DNA of 64,000 nt from JAKJGA01 sp029554345 (GTDB lineage: Bacteria; Spirochaetota; UBA4802; JAFGJZ01): the NCBI GenBank assembly GCA_035395685.1, contig DAOPBR010000005.1, forward strand, positions 24,197-88,196, written 5' to 3'. Position 1 is the first letter of the stretch. Each line of letters opens with the position of its first letter. Of this stretch, positions 1 through 8,204 are shown piece after piece. A program made the position numbers and the translations under genes. A model generated the notes under the pieces. It was not told the origin of the DNA, made no database searches, and worked only from the letters and a program-made list of their open reading frames with translations.

Positions 1-896
1 TTTTTCCTCATCTGACAGTGAGAGATAATATTGCCTTTGGCCTAAAAGTTTCGGGATTCAGCAAAGAAAAAATAAACGATGAAGTCGAACGTTATCTTGA
101 CCTCATTCAGATGACGGATCATGCATCAAAAAAACCGTCTAAACTTTCGGGCGGACAGAAACAAAGAGTCGCAATCGCACGTGCACTGATCAATAAACCA
201 GATGTCCTTCTTCTGGATGAACCTCTTGCCGCACTTGACTTAAAACTCCGCCAGAGAATGCTCGTCGATCTCGACTGGATGCATGATGAAGTAGGTATAA
301 CATTTTTATACGTTACTCACGATCAAAGTGAAGCTATGAGCATCAGCGACACGATTGCAGTAATGAACAAAGGCCGTATTGAGCAGAAAGGAACGTCTGT
401 AGAAGTTTATGAAGCGCCGAGAACGAGTTTTGTCGCGGCATTCATCGGTGATACTAATTTCTTTGACGGTGAAGTTAAAAGCATAGACGGAGATTATTGT
501 CTTCTTTCTGTTGAATCATTTCCGGACATACGCGTTTATAATGATAAGGCGGTAAAACCCGGCGGAAAGGTATATCTCAGCATAAGGCCTGAAAAAATCG
601 GAATATCTCATAATAAACCTTCAGAAGAAAAAATAAATGTTCTAAAGGGAAAAGTAGAAGAAATAATATATCTCGGTTCTCATACAAAATACTGGATCAG
701 TGTTAACGGTTTTAGAATTTCAGTTATCGCAGTTCATAATACATTCATGCTCGATATAAAAGAAATATCTTTCAACGATGAGGTTTATATTTACTGGAGT
801 CTTGACAGCTGTTATATGCTTGAACAATATAAAGAAGAGGATGAAGCCCTTTTAACTCTGCCTGATGATGAAATTCTTGATCAGGAAACCGTATGA
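1..896 (+). CDS. potA: Spermidine/putrescine ABC transporter ATPase, 5' end outside window
   Basis: This is the nucleotide-binding subunit that would power polyamine (or related) import through PotB/PotC at the inner membrane. The reading frame is open to the window edge. Before the GTG at 18 it reads F-P-H-L-T-V, the usual PotA sequence ahead of R-D-N-I-A-F-G-L, so that GTG is internal and the true start lies upstream with the Walker A loop. Visible are the ABC signature LSGGQKQRVAIARAL, Walker B LLLDEPLAALD and the H-loop YVTHDQSEA. After residue 140 or so comes a TOBE-type C-terminal regulatory domain. The stop overlaps the potB start as ATGA, so the genes are translationally coupled. Substrate assignment rests on family resemblance only. 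No potD is seen, and it may lie upstream. Confidence 0.93.
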   Translation, partial: FPHLTVRDNIAFGLKVSGFSKEKINDEVERYLDLIQMTDHASKKPSKLSGGQKQRVAIARALINKPDVLLLDEPLAALDLKLRQRMLVDLDWMHDEVGITFLYVTHDQSEAMSISDTIAVMNKGRIEQKGTSVEVYEAPRTSFVAAFIGDTNFFDGEVKSIDGDYCLLSVESFPDIRVYNDKAVKPGGKVYLSIRPEKIGISHNKPSEEKINVLKGKVEEIIYLGSHTKYWISVNGFRISVIAVHNTFMLDIKEISFNDEVYIYWSLDSCYMLEQYKEEDEALLTLPDDEILDQETV

Positions 897-1762
897 AGCC
901 TTCATCATATTCAAAAAAAAGAAATGAATTATTAAGTTCGTTTCCATCGTTCATCTGGCTTGTAATTTTATTCGTTATTCCAATCGGAGTAATTTTTGCA
1001 ATCGCTTTCAAAGCAGCAGATCCTTACGGCGGAATAGGGGAAGAATGGACTCTTTCGACTATTAAAGAACTTTTTAATCCGATATACCCTGCTATTTTCT
1101 GGAGAACAATATACCTTTCGCTTATTTCAACATTTATTGCAATCCTTCTAGCTCTTCCTGTTGGTTATTATATAGCCCGTACAGGGAAGAGAATGCGTGA
1201 AATATTCCTTGTTCTTGTAATTGTTCCTTTCTGGACAAATTTTCTGATTAGAATAATCGCTTGGAAAGTCCTTCTTCATCCTGACGGTTTTATAAAAAAA
1301 ATACTTGTTACATTATCGCTTGCGGATCCAAATTCAATTCTATTATACAGGCCTGAAACGGTACTTATCGTTCTTGTTTATTCACATCTTCCTTTTGCAA
1401 TACTTCCGATTTATGCCGCAGCTGAAAAATTCGATTTCTCACTGATTGAAGCGGCTAGAGATCTTGGTGCAAGCCGCTTTCAGGCTTTTAGAAAAGTGTT
1501 CATTCCCGGAATCAGTTCCGGAATTGTAGCTGCATTTATCGTCGTTTTGATTCCTTCTCTCGGCTCTTACGTTATTCCTGAGCTTGTAGGCGGAGCTTCG
1601 GTTGAAATGATCGGCAGTAAAATAGCCCAAAGAAGTTTTGTTGACCGCAATCTTCCTCATGCTTCAGCTCTTTCTGCGCTTTTGATGCTTGCAGTATTTA
1701 TTCCGCTTTTCTTCGCGGCCTTATGGCAGCGCAAAGCCGCTCTTACGGGTAAAGTTAAATGA
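893..1762 (+). CDS. potB: Spermidine/putrescine-type ABC transporter permease PotB
   Basis: First inner-membrane permease of the importer, 289 residues and about six transmembrane helices. The cytoplasmic EAA loop that docks onto the ATPase is clear (EAARDLGASRFQAFRKV, then IPGI). The conserved N-terminal segment PSFIWLVILFVIPIGVIF matches PotB-type proteins. It overlaps potA by 4 bp (ATGA) and potC by 4 bp, consistent with one transcript and fixed stoichiometry. The family also transports other cationic or small organic solutes, so the substrate is inferred. Confidence 0.93.
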   Translation: MKPSSYSKKRNELLSSFPSFIWLVILFVIPIGVIFAIAFKAADPYGGIGEEWTLSTIKELFNPIYPAIFWRTIYLSLISTFIAILLALPVGYYIARTGKRMREIFLVLVIVPFWTNFLIRIIAWKVLLHPDGFIKKILVTLSLADPNSILLYRPETVLIVLVYSHLPFAILPIYAAAEKFDFSLIEAARDLGASRFQAFRKVFIPGISSGIVAAFIVVLIPSLGSYVIPELVGGASVEMIGSKIAQRSFVDRNLPHASALSALLMLAVFIPLFFAALWQRKAALTGKVK

Positions 1763-2526
1763 AAAGAGGGAAATTCGCATTACTCATAACCTTATTCGTC
1801 ATGGTATTTTTTTATCTGCCTGTAGTGATTGTCGCAATCAATTCATTTAACAGCGCGCGGTTCGGCGGAGAATGGAAAAGCTTTACGCTTGTCTGGTATT
1901 CGAAACTATTTGCGGACAAGAATATCTGGTCTGCATTTATGAATTCTCTTCTAATCGCTTTTTCATCAGCTGTTTTATCAATGATACTTGGTTCAGTCGC
2001 CGCTTTTGCTCTTGAAAAATATAAATCGCGCTTTCAAACCATTCACCGCATGCTTCTTTTCTCGCCTCTGGTTGTACCGGATATTCTGATAGGGATGAGT
2101 CTTCTTATATTCTTCGTTGCCGTACAAATACAACTTGGGCTTATGACGGTATTTCTTGCTCATGTAACTTTCAGTATCAGCTACGTTGCGATGGTGGTTC
2201 TGGCAAGACTGCAGGATTTTGATTCATCTCTTTATGAAGCGGCTCTTGATTTAGGTGCGGGCAGATTCAATGCAATGCGTCTTGTCGTTATCCCGCTGGT
2301 TTTTCCCGGAATTCTTGCAGGCGGAATTATGGCATTCACTCTTTCCATTGACGATTTTGTTATAACATTTTTTGTTTCCGGCGCAGGAGCAGCAACTCTT
2401 CCCGGATATATCTACAGTATGATGAAACACGGATTTCCGGCTGTAATCAATTCTCTTTCAGTTCTTTTCGTGATAGCTACGTTTATTCTTGTTTTGATGA
2501 GCCGCAAATTTCTGGTTAAACAGTAA
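1759..2526 (+). CDS. potC: Spermidine/putrescine-type ABC transporter permease PotC
   Basis: Second permease subunit, 255 residues with about six membrane helices and the EAA loop EAALDLGAGRFNAMRLVVIP. PotC proteins typically start with a short cytoplasmic tail and a first helix containing Y-L-P-(V/I)-x-V; here it is FYLPVVIVAINSFN. The gene starts in an ATGA overlap with potB. It is the last gene of the operon. The next gene runs convergently and ends 4 bp away, so the substrate-binding protein PotD is not downstream. Confidence 0.93.
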   Translation: MKRGKFALLITLFVMVFFYLPVVIVAINSFNSARFGGEWKSFTLVWYSKLFADKNIWSAFMNSLLIAFSSAVLSMILGSVAAFALEKYKSRFQTIHRMLLFSPLVVPDILIGMSLLIFFVAVQIQLGLMTVFLAHVTFSISYVAMVVLARLQDFDSSLYEAALDLGAGRFNAMRLVVIPLVFPGILAGGIMAFTLSIDDFVITFFVSGAGAATLPGYIYSMMKHGFPAVINSLSVLFVIATFILVLMSRKFLVKQ

Positions 2527-2530
2527 AAAC

Positions 2531-3370
2531 TTAACCGGAAATATGACTCAAAACATCCGCATATTGTTCTTTTCCCCTGATTTCAATAATTCTTTTTTCA
2601 ATTTTCAGCGGTATATTCTGAAGTTCAAAATGAGGATTATCTAACAATTTATCGGGATTGCTTCTAATCACCAGATAGATGTCGGGGGATAAAATAAACA
2701 GTCGGCTTTTTTCATCATTATTGTTGAAGTATTCTTTCAACTGAGCACTGACTTTCATTATATTATGAAAACCTGTGTGCGAAAAAGTATTTTTGAGATT
2801 TGAAATTCTGAATATTTCACAAAATCCTTTCTTATTGCTTGAAAATGAAGAAAATTCTTTCAGGATGGACGAAAAGGTTCCTGATAAATCGGATTTATTG
2901 TTCTGTTGGAAATTATAAACATCAAATATATATTCTGCGAATTTGCTGAAACCCTTTTCATCAAAATAATCTGATGACGAAAGAGAACAAAACGAGTAAG
3001 AATTATATTTTCTGCTTATATAAAGGGGTGAATTTATTCCTTCAACGCTGATCTTTCCGCCGGCTTTAATGCTATTACAGGTTGAGATTTTATCAGCCAG
3101 CGATTTTTCACCGGAATATTCTATTACAACAGATTTTTCGAAATCGTATATGCCTGAGAAAAAGGCGAAATTTTCCGAAGAATGCAGACCAAGCAGTGTT
3201 TGAACTGAAACCGATTTTTTTAGATTTTTCAGTTCAGCCGCTATATTATCTTCAATCTCTGCAATTTCACTTAAAGCATCGGTTTCACTGATCTGGTTAT
3301 GTCTGATTTTTTTTATCAGATTTCCAGCAGAATCTGCACAAGAAATATTATTTTTCATCAATTTCACCAA
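2531..3370 (-). CDS. Hypothetical protein, possible degenerate GGDEF-like C-terminus
   Basis: I do not recognise this 279-residue protein. It has no signal peptide or membrane helix and is rich in Ser, Lys and Phe. The C-terminal third contains a stretch reading FRISNLKNTF, then a helix, then RLFILSPDIYLVI. Its pattern (strand, helix, strand around where GGDEF would sit) weakly recalls a degenerate diguanylate-cyclase fold, with no catalytic signature; this is a guess. It is the last gene of the mutL-coaC-coaB group. Its start overlaps the coaB stop by 23 bp at the first Met, or by 11 bp if the second Met (3358) is used. Confidence 0.55.
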   Translation of the reverse strand: MVKLMKNNISCADSAGNLIKKIRHNQISETDALSEIAEIEDNIAAELKNLKKSVSVQTLLGLHSSENFAFFSGIYDFEKSVVIEYSGEKSLADKISTCNSIKAGGKISVEGINSPLYISRKYNSYSFCSLSSSDYFDEKGFSKFAEYIFDVYNFQQNNKSDLSGTFSSILKEFSSFSSNKKGFCEIFRISNLKNTFSHTGFHNIMKVSAQLKEYFNNNDEKSRLFILSPDIYLVIRSNPDKLLDNPHFELQNIPLKIEKRIIEIRGKEQYADVLSHISG

Positions 3371-4040
3371 GATATGTATCTATATTCTTTAGAATAAATT
3401 TAGCAATATCTTTTTTTAGAGCCATGTTCAGTTCTTTTTTCAATCCGTTTTTAAAATAAATTGTTATTTTATTGTAATCAGATTCAAATCCGCTTTCCGA
3501 AGTGGAAACGTCATTTGCACATATAAGATCAAGATTCTTTTCTTTTAATTTACCGATTGCGTACTTTTCAAGATCATTCGTCTCCGCAGCGAAACCGGCA
3601 AGAATAAGATTATTGAAATTCATATTTTGCTTTATTTTGCTCGATTCCATCAGTATATCAGGATTCTTAACAAGGGTAATGTTCAGTTCATCCGACTTTT
3701 TTTTAATTTTAACAGAAGATATTTCCTTGAAAGAATAATCAGCCGGAGCTGCAGCCATTATTAATAGAGCATTATCACAGAGCTGATTTTTAACTGCATC
3801 AAGCATGTCCCGAGTCGATAACACTTTTATAATTTCGTATTTCTTGCCGCTAAGAAGATTCTTGTCAACATTGCCGGCAATAAGAAGCGTGTTCAGTCCA
3901 GCTTTATAAGCCGCATCCGCTATTGAGACTCCCATCTTGCCGGATGACCTGTTTGTCATAAATCTGACCGGATCAAGCATCTCTATGGTTCCGCCGGCAC
4001 TGACTATAATTTTCTTGTCAGACAAGTTTTTTAGTTTCAT
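3348..4040 (-). CDS. coaB: Phosphopantothenate-cysteine ligase domain protein (split CoaBC)
   Basis: Second of two coenzyme A steps usually carried by one CoaBC (Dfp) polypeptide: it joins phosphopantothenate to cysteine using a nucleotide triphosphate. Seen: VSAGGTIEMLDPVRFMTNRS followed by SGKMG, AAAPADYSF, KNPDIL and AGFAAETNDLEKYA, then LDLICANDVS, all family landmarks, in 230 residues. Here it is a separate frame that begins inside the last codons of coaC (23-bp overlap, ATG in another frame). Removing one base of the six-A run (4027-4032 on the minus strand) would fuse the two. It may be a true split gene, a frameshift or a homopolymer error. Confidence 0.9.
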   Translation of the reverse strand: MKLKNLSDKKIIVSAGGTIEMLDPVRFMTNRSSGKMGVSIADAAYKAGLNTLLIAGNVDKNLLSGKKYEIIKVLSTRDMLDAVKNQLCDNALLIMAAAPADYSFKEISSVKIKKKSDELNITLVKNPDILMESSKIKQNMNFNNLILAGFAAETNDLEKYAIGKLKEKNLDLICANDVSTSESGFESDYNKITIYFKNGLKKELNMALKKDIAKFILKNIDTYLGEIDEK

Positions 4041-4545
4041 TATATATCTGCTCTATATCCGCGAGTTTTCCTGTTCCTTCATCACCGCATACAACCGTGC
4101 CTTCAACGGGTTCTATGATATGAACTCCGCGTTTTTTTAGAATTTCAATATTGTGCGTCACTGCAGAATTTTTCCACATATCGGGATTCATTGCAGGCGC
4201 CGCCATAACTGGACATGTCACAGAAAGAAATGTCGTTGAAAGCAAATCGTCGGCAATTCCGTTAGCGATTTTACCGATAATGTTTGCCGTAGCCGGTGCT
4301 ATTACGAGAATGGAAGCATTTTCTTTTAATTTGATATGACCCATTAGCTTGTAATCACGGACAAAAGAATCAGTATAAACGGGATTGCCTGTAATTGTTT
4401 CAAAAAGCAGAGGCCGTATCATTTCAGTTGAATTTTTTGTCATTATCACATGAACGCTGAAACCGTCTTTAACGTACTTCCTTGCAAGTTCGCATGATTT
4501 ATAAATAGAAATTGAGGATGATACCCCAAGAAGTATTTTTTTCAT
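4018..4545 (-). CDS. coaC: Phosphopantothenoylcysteine decarboxylase domain protein (split CoaBC)
   Basis: FMN-dependent decarboxylase that makes 4'-phosphopantetheine in coenzyme A synthesis. The 175 residues match the N-terminal half of CoaBC: GVSSSISIYKSCELARKY at the start, the APATANIIGKIANGIADDL segment, the PAMNPDMW substrate loop and the CGDEGTGKL segment with the reactive cysteine. A strong ribosome site (AGGAG) lies just upstream of the ATG, which overlaps the mutL stop as ATGA. Downstream, coaB follows in a different frame. Length and motif set are complete for a stand-alone CoaC. Confidence 0.92.
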   Translation of the reverse strand: MKKILLGVSSSISIYKSCELARKYVKDGFSVHVIMTKNSTEMIRPLLFETITGNPVYTDSFVRDYKLMGHIKLKENASILVIAPATANIIGKIANGIADDLLSTTFLSVTCPVMAAPAMNPDMWKNSAVTHNIEILKKRGVHIIEPVEGTVVCGDEGTGKLADIEQIYNETKKLV

Positions 4546-6263
4546 TTTGATCTCCTGAACATTTTTTCAAATTCAATATCTGTTATATTGAAAACAAATG
4601 GTCTTCCATGAGGACAACGCAGTTCTGCTCCCGAATTGAAAACATAATCAATGAGAGTTTTTATATCAGAATCTGTCATTTTATCATTTGCTCTTTTAGC
4701 ACTGTGACAGGCAGCCTTAGCGGCGATCATTTCCCTGATGCTTTCAAAACGTTCTCCGGCGCTTTCAGCGAAATCATCAATAAAGGCATTAATATTCATT
4801 CCCTGCAAAACAGACGGAACCGAAGAAACGGCAAAAGTATCATCAGAAATTGTATCAATATCAAATCCGATTTTTTTAAATTCTTCAAGATTGTCCGAAA
4901 CTTTTTCAAATTTAGTTTTCGGAAGTGTAATCTTTTCAGAAAATATGAGTGAAAATGAATCAACATTTCCGTTTTTTGCAAGTATCGCGTCAAAAAGCAT
5001 GCGTTCATGCGCGGCATGAAAATCAATAAAAAATACAGAATTATCTTTTTCCGCAATTATATATTTTCCGAAAATGGTTCCGATTGATCTATAATTAGTT
5101 TCAAAATAGTAAGTTGATGAAATGTCAGAAGTAGTTGATTCCGTGTATGTTTTAATACTAGTACTAGCATTAAAAAGAGACTCGTTGAGATATTCCGATT
5201 TATTTTTTTCTTCAATCGGAATTTCATTTTGTTTGAATGATTCACTTGATTCACTTGCAGATTTTTCAAAAATGTTTCCGGCAGAATAGATTCTGCTGCC
5301 TAGAATCTTCTTCGCAGTTGAATAAATCATTGAATCGATATACTTCGAATCAAAAAATTTAATTTCTTTTTTTGCCGGATGAATATTAACATCAATTAGC
5401 GAAGGATTTATTTTAACGTAAAAAAAACACTGCGGATATCCGTCTGAAAGAAATCCTTCGTATGCGCGTTTAAGAGTATAATTAAGATAATTGTATTCAA
5501 TAGGACGTCTATTTACGAAAAGATGCTGATCAGAACGTGTTTTTTTGAATGCAGACGGCTTTGAAATAAAGGCTTTTACCGACACGTCTACATCGAAGAT
5601 TTCACCCTCAAGAAGCAGTGAGTAATCATAAAGATCAGATATTCTTGATTTTTCATCGTTAGTTTTTGAAATAACCGAAGTGGCAGTTTCGTCAAAAGAA
5701 TATCTAAATGTTATTTCATGCCTTGATAAAGCCAGAGAGTAAATAGTTTCTCTGACGAGCTTTTTTTCCGACTGCAGCGATTTTAAAAATTTTTTGCGGG
5801 CAGGGGTGTTGTAAAAAAGATTCTCAACAATAACGGTTGTTCCGTCTTCGCCGTAATAATCCGTAAATTCAAACGAATCAAATTCTGCAGAAAGCTTTCC
5901 TCCGCTATCAGAATTTTTTTCTTTCGACATTATGCAGAGTTTTGCTATAGAAGCGATACTCGCAAGAGCTTCGCCTCGAAAACCGTAGGAGGTTATCGAA
6001 TATATGTCATTTACATCTCGTATTTTTGATGTTGCATGTTCTCTAATCGAAAGAGGAAGGTCATCTTTCGCAATACCGGAGCCGTTGTCCCGCACAATTA
6101 TTTTCTTCATACCCGATTCAAATACAGATATATCTATTTCGGAACAGCCTGCATCTATGGAATTTTCAACCAGTTCTTTTATTACGGAATACGGCCCGGC
6201 TACAACTTCGCCCGCGGCTATCATATTTTTTACGTTTTCAGGAAGAATTATAATTTTAGACAT
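4542..6263 (-). CDS. mutL: DNA mismatch repair protein MutL
   Basis: GHKL-family ATPase that couples MutS mismatch recognition to strand removal. The start chosen is the ATG at 6263 (MSKIIILPENVKNMIAAGEVV), which matches MutL N-termini; an upstream in-frame start at 6311 would add 16 unrelated residues. N-terminal motifs: KELVENSIDAG, RDNGSGI, TSYGFRGEALASI and NTPARKKF. A variable linker precedes a C-terminal dimer/endonuclease domain with CPHGRP and ACHSAKRA. The metal-binding motif, normally DQHAxxExxxxE, reads DFHAAHERMLFD, so Gln is Phe and the last Glu is Asp. No mutS is in the window. It is the first gene of the minus-strand group with coaC and coaB. Confidence 0.95.
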   Translation of the reverse strand: MSKIIILPENVKNMIAAGEVVAGPYSVIKELVENSIDAGCSEIDISVFESGMKKIIVRDNGSGIAKDDLPLSIREHATSKIRDVNDIYSITSYGFRGEALASIASIAKLCIMSKEKNSDSGGKLSAEFDSFEFTDYYGEDGTTVIVENLFYNTPARKKFLKSLQSEKKLVRETIYSLALSRHEITFRYSFDETATSVISKTNDEKSRISDLYDYSLLLEGEIFDVDVSVKAFISKPSAFKKTRSDQHLFVNRRPIEYNYLNYTLKRAYEGFLSDGYPQCFFYVKINPSLIDVNIHPAKKEIKFFDSKYIDSMIYSTAKKILGSRIYSAGNIFEKSASESSESFKQNEIPIEEKNKSEYLNESLFNASTSIKTYTESTTSDISSTYYFETNYRSIGTIFGKYIIAEKDNSVFFIDFHAAHERMLFDAILAKNGNVDSFSLIFSEKITLPKTKFEKVSDNLEEFKKIGFDIDTISDDTFAVSSVPSVLQGMNINAFIDDFAESAGERFESIREMIAAKAACHSAKRANDKMTDSDIKTLIDYVFNSGAELRCPHGRPFVFNITDIEFEKMFRRSK

Positions 6264-6319
6264 AATTAAAGATTTCTTAATCATATTAAGTGTCAACATC
6301 AATTCTAGCAAGATTTTTA

Positions 6320-6347
6320 TTGACAGAAGAAGTGCAGAATCTTTAAT
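6320..6347 (+). promoter_or_regulatory. Putative promoter of tRNA-His
   Basis: TTGACA at 6320-6325 and TTTAAT at 6342-6347, separated by 16 bp. The expected start falls about 3-5 bases before the mature 5' end of the tRNA, as is common for tRNA genes. Confidence 0.55.
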
Positions 6348-6357
6348 TGTCTAACAC

Positions 6358-6430
6358 GGTGAGCGTAGTTCAATGGTAGAGCCCAGGATTGTGGATCCTG
6401 TTGTTGCGGGTTCGAGCCCCGTCGCTCACC
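6358..6430 (+). tRNA. tRNA-His (GTG)
   Basis: Cloverleaf with acceptor arms GTGAGCG (6359-6365) and CGCTCAC (6423-6429), anticodon loop with GTG, and T-loop GTTCGAGCC. The extra G at 6358 can pair with C at 6430, the identity feature of histidine tRNA. The CCA end is not encoded. Confidence 0.95.
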
Positions 6431-6461
6431 CACTATTTCTTTTAAGACTTTTTGATTTTTA

Positions 6462-6491
6462 TTGAAAAAACTTGACAGAAATCAGTATAAA
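6462..6491 (+). promoter_or_regulatory. Putative promoter of tRNA-Leu/tRNA-Gly
   Basis: TTGAAA (6462-6467), an 18-bp spacer and TATAAA (6486-6491) precede tRNA-Leu by about 22 bp. A perfect TTGACA at 6472-6477 lies inside the spacer but has no good -10 at normal distance, so the assignment of boxes is uncertain. Confidence 0.4.
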
Positions 6492-6513
6492 GTGTGTTTT
6501 AGTTGCATAGCTT

Positions 6514-6595
6514 GCGAGTGTGGCGAAATTGGCAGACGCGCTAGACTTAGGATCTAGTGTTTAAACGCGTGTGGGTTCAAGTCCCTCCACTCGCA
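6514..6595 (+). tRNA. tRNA-Leu (TAG)
   Basis: Class II tRNA with long variable arm. Acceptor arms are GCGAGTG (6514-6520) and CACTCGC (6588-6594), with discriminator A at 6595. The anticodon stem is CTAGA/TCTAG with loop CTTAGGA, giving anticodon TAG. CCA is not encoded. It lies 5 bp upstream of tRNA-Gly. Confidence 0.95.
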
Positions 6596-6600
6596 CATAT

Positions 6601-6672
<72 letters not shown>

Positions 6673-6673
6673 C

Positions 6674-6704
6674 ATGCCGCAACAATTGTTGCGGCATTTT
6701 TTTT
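6674..6704 (+). terminator. Rho-independent terminator after tRNA cluster
   Basis: A perfect 24-bp palindrome at 6674-6697 (ATGCCGCAAC, central AATT, GTTGCGGCAT) is followed by seven more T. It ends the tRNA-Leu/Gly transcript just ahead of tig. Confidence 0.9.
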
Positions 6705-6730
6705 GCTCATTATTGTATTCGAGGTATATC

Positions 6731-8071
6731 GTGAAAATATTAAAAGACAAAAAACTTGAAAATGCATCCATCGAACTTGAAATAGAAGTTGAAAAGGAAA
6801 GTATTCAATCCAAGTACGAATCAGCATTCGCAAAAATCCGTTCAGAAGCAGCTATTGACGGCTTCAGAAAAGGGAAAGTTCCCATGGATATCATCAAGAA
6901 AAAATTCACAGCTAAAGCTGATGAAATTGCCTGTGATGATATTATACGTGAAACCTATCTTGCAGCTGTAAAAGAAAAAAATTATAATCCGATTTCATAT
7001 CCTAAAATCGAATTCGATAAATTTTCTAAAGATGAAAATCTTAAATACAAGGCAACATTTGAAATATATCCTATAATCAATCTCAAAGATTATAAAGGTA
7101 TATCTGCTGAAGAAAAACAGATAGAAATTACTGCCGAAGATCTAAATTTTGAAATTGATGCGGTAAGAGAGCGTTTTGCAGTAATCAACAAAAAAGAAGA
7201 TGCATCAGATGTGATAGAAGAAGGAGATCTTGTTAAAATTGACGTTAAACGCACTGATGATTTAAAATCAGATGAACTTGAGTCGCGTCAGTGGGGAACT
7301 GTAACAGTCGTTTGCGGAAAAAACAAAGAAGAGCATGAATTTGACAATTATGTCAAAGGACTGAAAGCAGGTGAAGAGAAAACAGTGAATTTCTCATATC
7401 CTAAAGATTATTCTGTTAAAGAACTTGCTTCAAAAAAAGTTACTCATATTATCAAAGTTAAAGAAATCAGCGAAAGAAAGCTACCTGAACTCAATGATCA
7501 GTTTGCAAAAGACGCCGGTTTTGAATCTGTTGATCAAATGAAAACAAAGATCAAGGATGATCTATTGAAGTATTGTACAGATAGAGCAAAATCCATGGCT
7601 AAAAACCAGATTCTTGAAAAAATAGTCGAAAAAGGTTCATTTGAAATTCCTCTTTCAATTATTGAAGGCGAGAAAAAATCGGTTTTTGACAGATTTAAGG
7701 CAAAAATCGGACTTTCAAGTTTCAACGGATCTATTGCAGATTTTTCAAAAATAATGGGCAAAGAAGGCGATAATTTCGAGAAAAAACTTGAAGAAGAAGC
7801 GATGAAATCAATAAAAACTTCTTTGACTCTTTCGGATGTAGCTAAATTAGAAAATATTAAAGTTAATCCTGAGGATTTTCAAAAGGAAATTGCTAAAATG
7901 GCAGAAAGAGGCCATACAACTGAAGCAGAAGTTATGAAAATGGTAAAACAGAACAATCTTTACGAGCAGATTCATTCGGAGATGCTTTTTGAGAAAGTTT
8001 ACGATTTTCTGTACACCAACGCCAAAATTAAGCAGTTATCACCAATAAGTGTTAAAGAATTCTTTAAATAA
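6731..8071 (+). CDS. tig: Trigger factor, ribosome-associated chaperone
   Basis: Peptidyl-prolyl isomerase/chaperone that binds nascent chains at the ribosome exit. The start chosen is the GTG at 6731 (VKILKDKKLENAS), with GAGG 6 bp upstream. An earlier in-frame ATG at 6674 lies inside the tRNA terminator and is not credible. The protein is then 446 residues, a normal length. The ribosome-binding signature GFRKGKVPMDIIKKKF sits at about residues 45-60. A FKBP-like domain (EGDLVKIDVKRTDDL onward) occupies the middle, and the helical chaperone arm follows. It is upstream of clpP, clpX and lon, a frequent bacterial order for protein quality control. Confidence 0.94.
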   Translation: MKILKDKKLENASIELEIEVEKESIQSKYESAFAKIRSEAAIDGFRKGKVPMDIIKKKFTAKADEIACDDIIRETYLAAVKEKNYNPISYPKIEFDKFSKDENLKYKATFEIYPIINLKDYKGISAEEKQIEITAEDLNFEIDAVRERFAVINKKEDASDVIEEGDLVKIDVKRTDDLKSDELESRQWGTVTVVCGKNKEEHEFDNYVKGLKAGEEKTVNFSYPKDYSVKELASKKVTHIIKVKEISERKLPELNDQFAKDAGFESVDQMKTKIKDDLLKYCTDRAKSMAKNQILEKIVEKGSFEIPLSIIEGEKKSVFDRFKAKIGLSSFNGSIADFSKIMGKEGDNFEKKLEEEAMKSIKTSLTLSDVAKLENIKVNPEDFQKEIAKMAERGHTTEAEVMKMVKQNNLYEQIHSEMLFEKVYDFLYTNAKIKQLSPISVKEFFK

Positions 8072-8074
8072 TAT

Positions 8075-8098
8075 GAGCCGCGAAAGCGGCTCTCTTTT
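8075..8098 (+). terminator. Terminator after tig
   Basis: Stem GAGCCGC/GCGGCTC closed by a GAAA tetraloop (8075-8092), followed by TCTTTT. It starts 4 bp after the tig stop and suggests that clpP has its own promoter, perhaps with read-through. Confidence 0.7.
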
Positions 8099-8136
8099 GG
8101 TTTTGGCATTTTTTGCCGAAAATTAAGTAATATGTT

Positions 8137-8165
8137 TTGACTCAATGTATTTTTTTTATACATTG
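8137..8165 (+). promoter_or_regulatory. Putative clpP promoter with inverted-repeat operator
   Basis: TTGACT at 8137-8142 is followed directly by a perfect inverted repeat, CAATGTAT (8143-8150) and ATACATTG (8158-8165), separated by seven T. A weak -10 (TACATT, 8159-8164) lies in the right arm. Symmetry overlapping a promoter fits a repressor site. It does not match the CtsR or CIRCE consensus. Confidence 0.4.
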
Positions 8166-8204
8166 TTATTAGTTCCGTAAATATTATTTCCTACAGGAGT
8201 TTTT

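Noticed and set aside
18..20. GTG at 18 as the start of potA
   Set aside because: The frame is open to the window edge and the residues before it match PotA, so the gene is cut, not started here.
4796..5056. Minus-strand alternative frame inside mutL
   Set aside because: It is a shadow of mutL in another frame without motifs.
6674..6730. In-frame ATG at 6674 as tig start
   Set aside because: It lies in the tRNA terminator palindrome; the GTG at 6731 has a ribosome site and gives the usual trigger factor N-terminus.
8143..8165. CtsR operator before clpP
   Set aside because: The CtsR heptad GGTCAAA tandem is absent; the repeat there is different.
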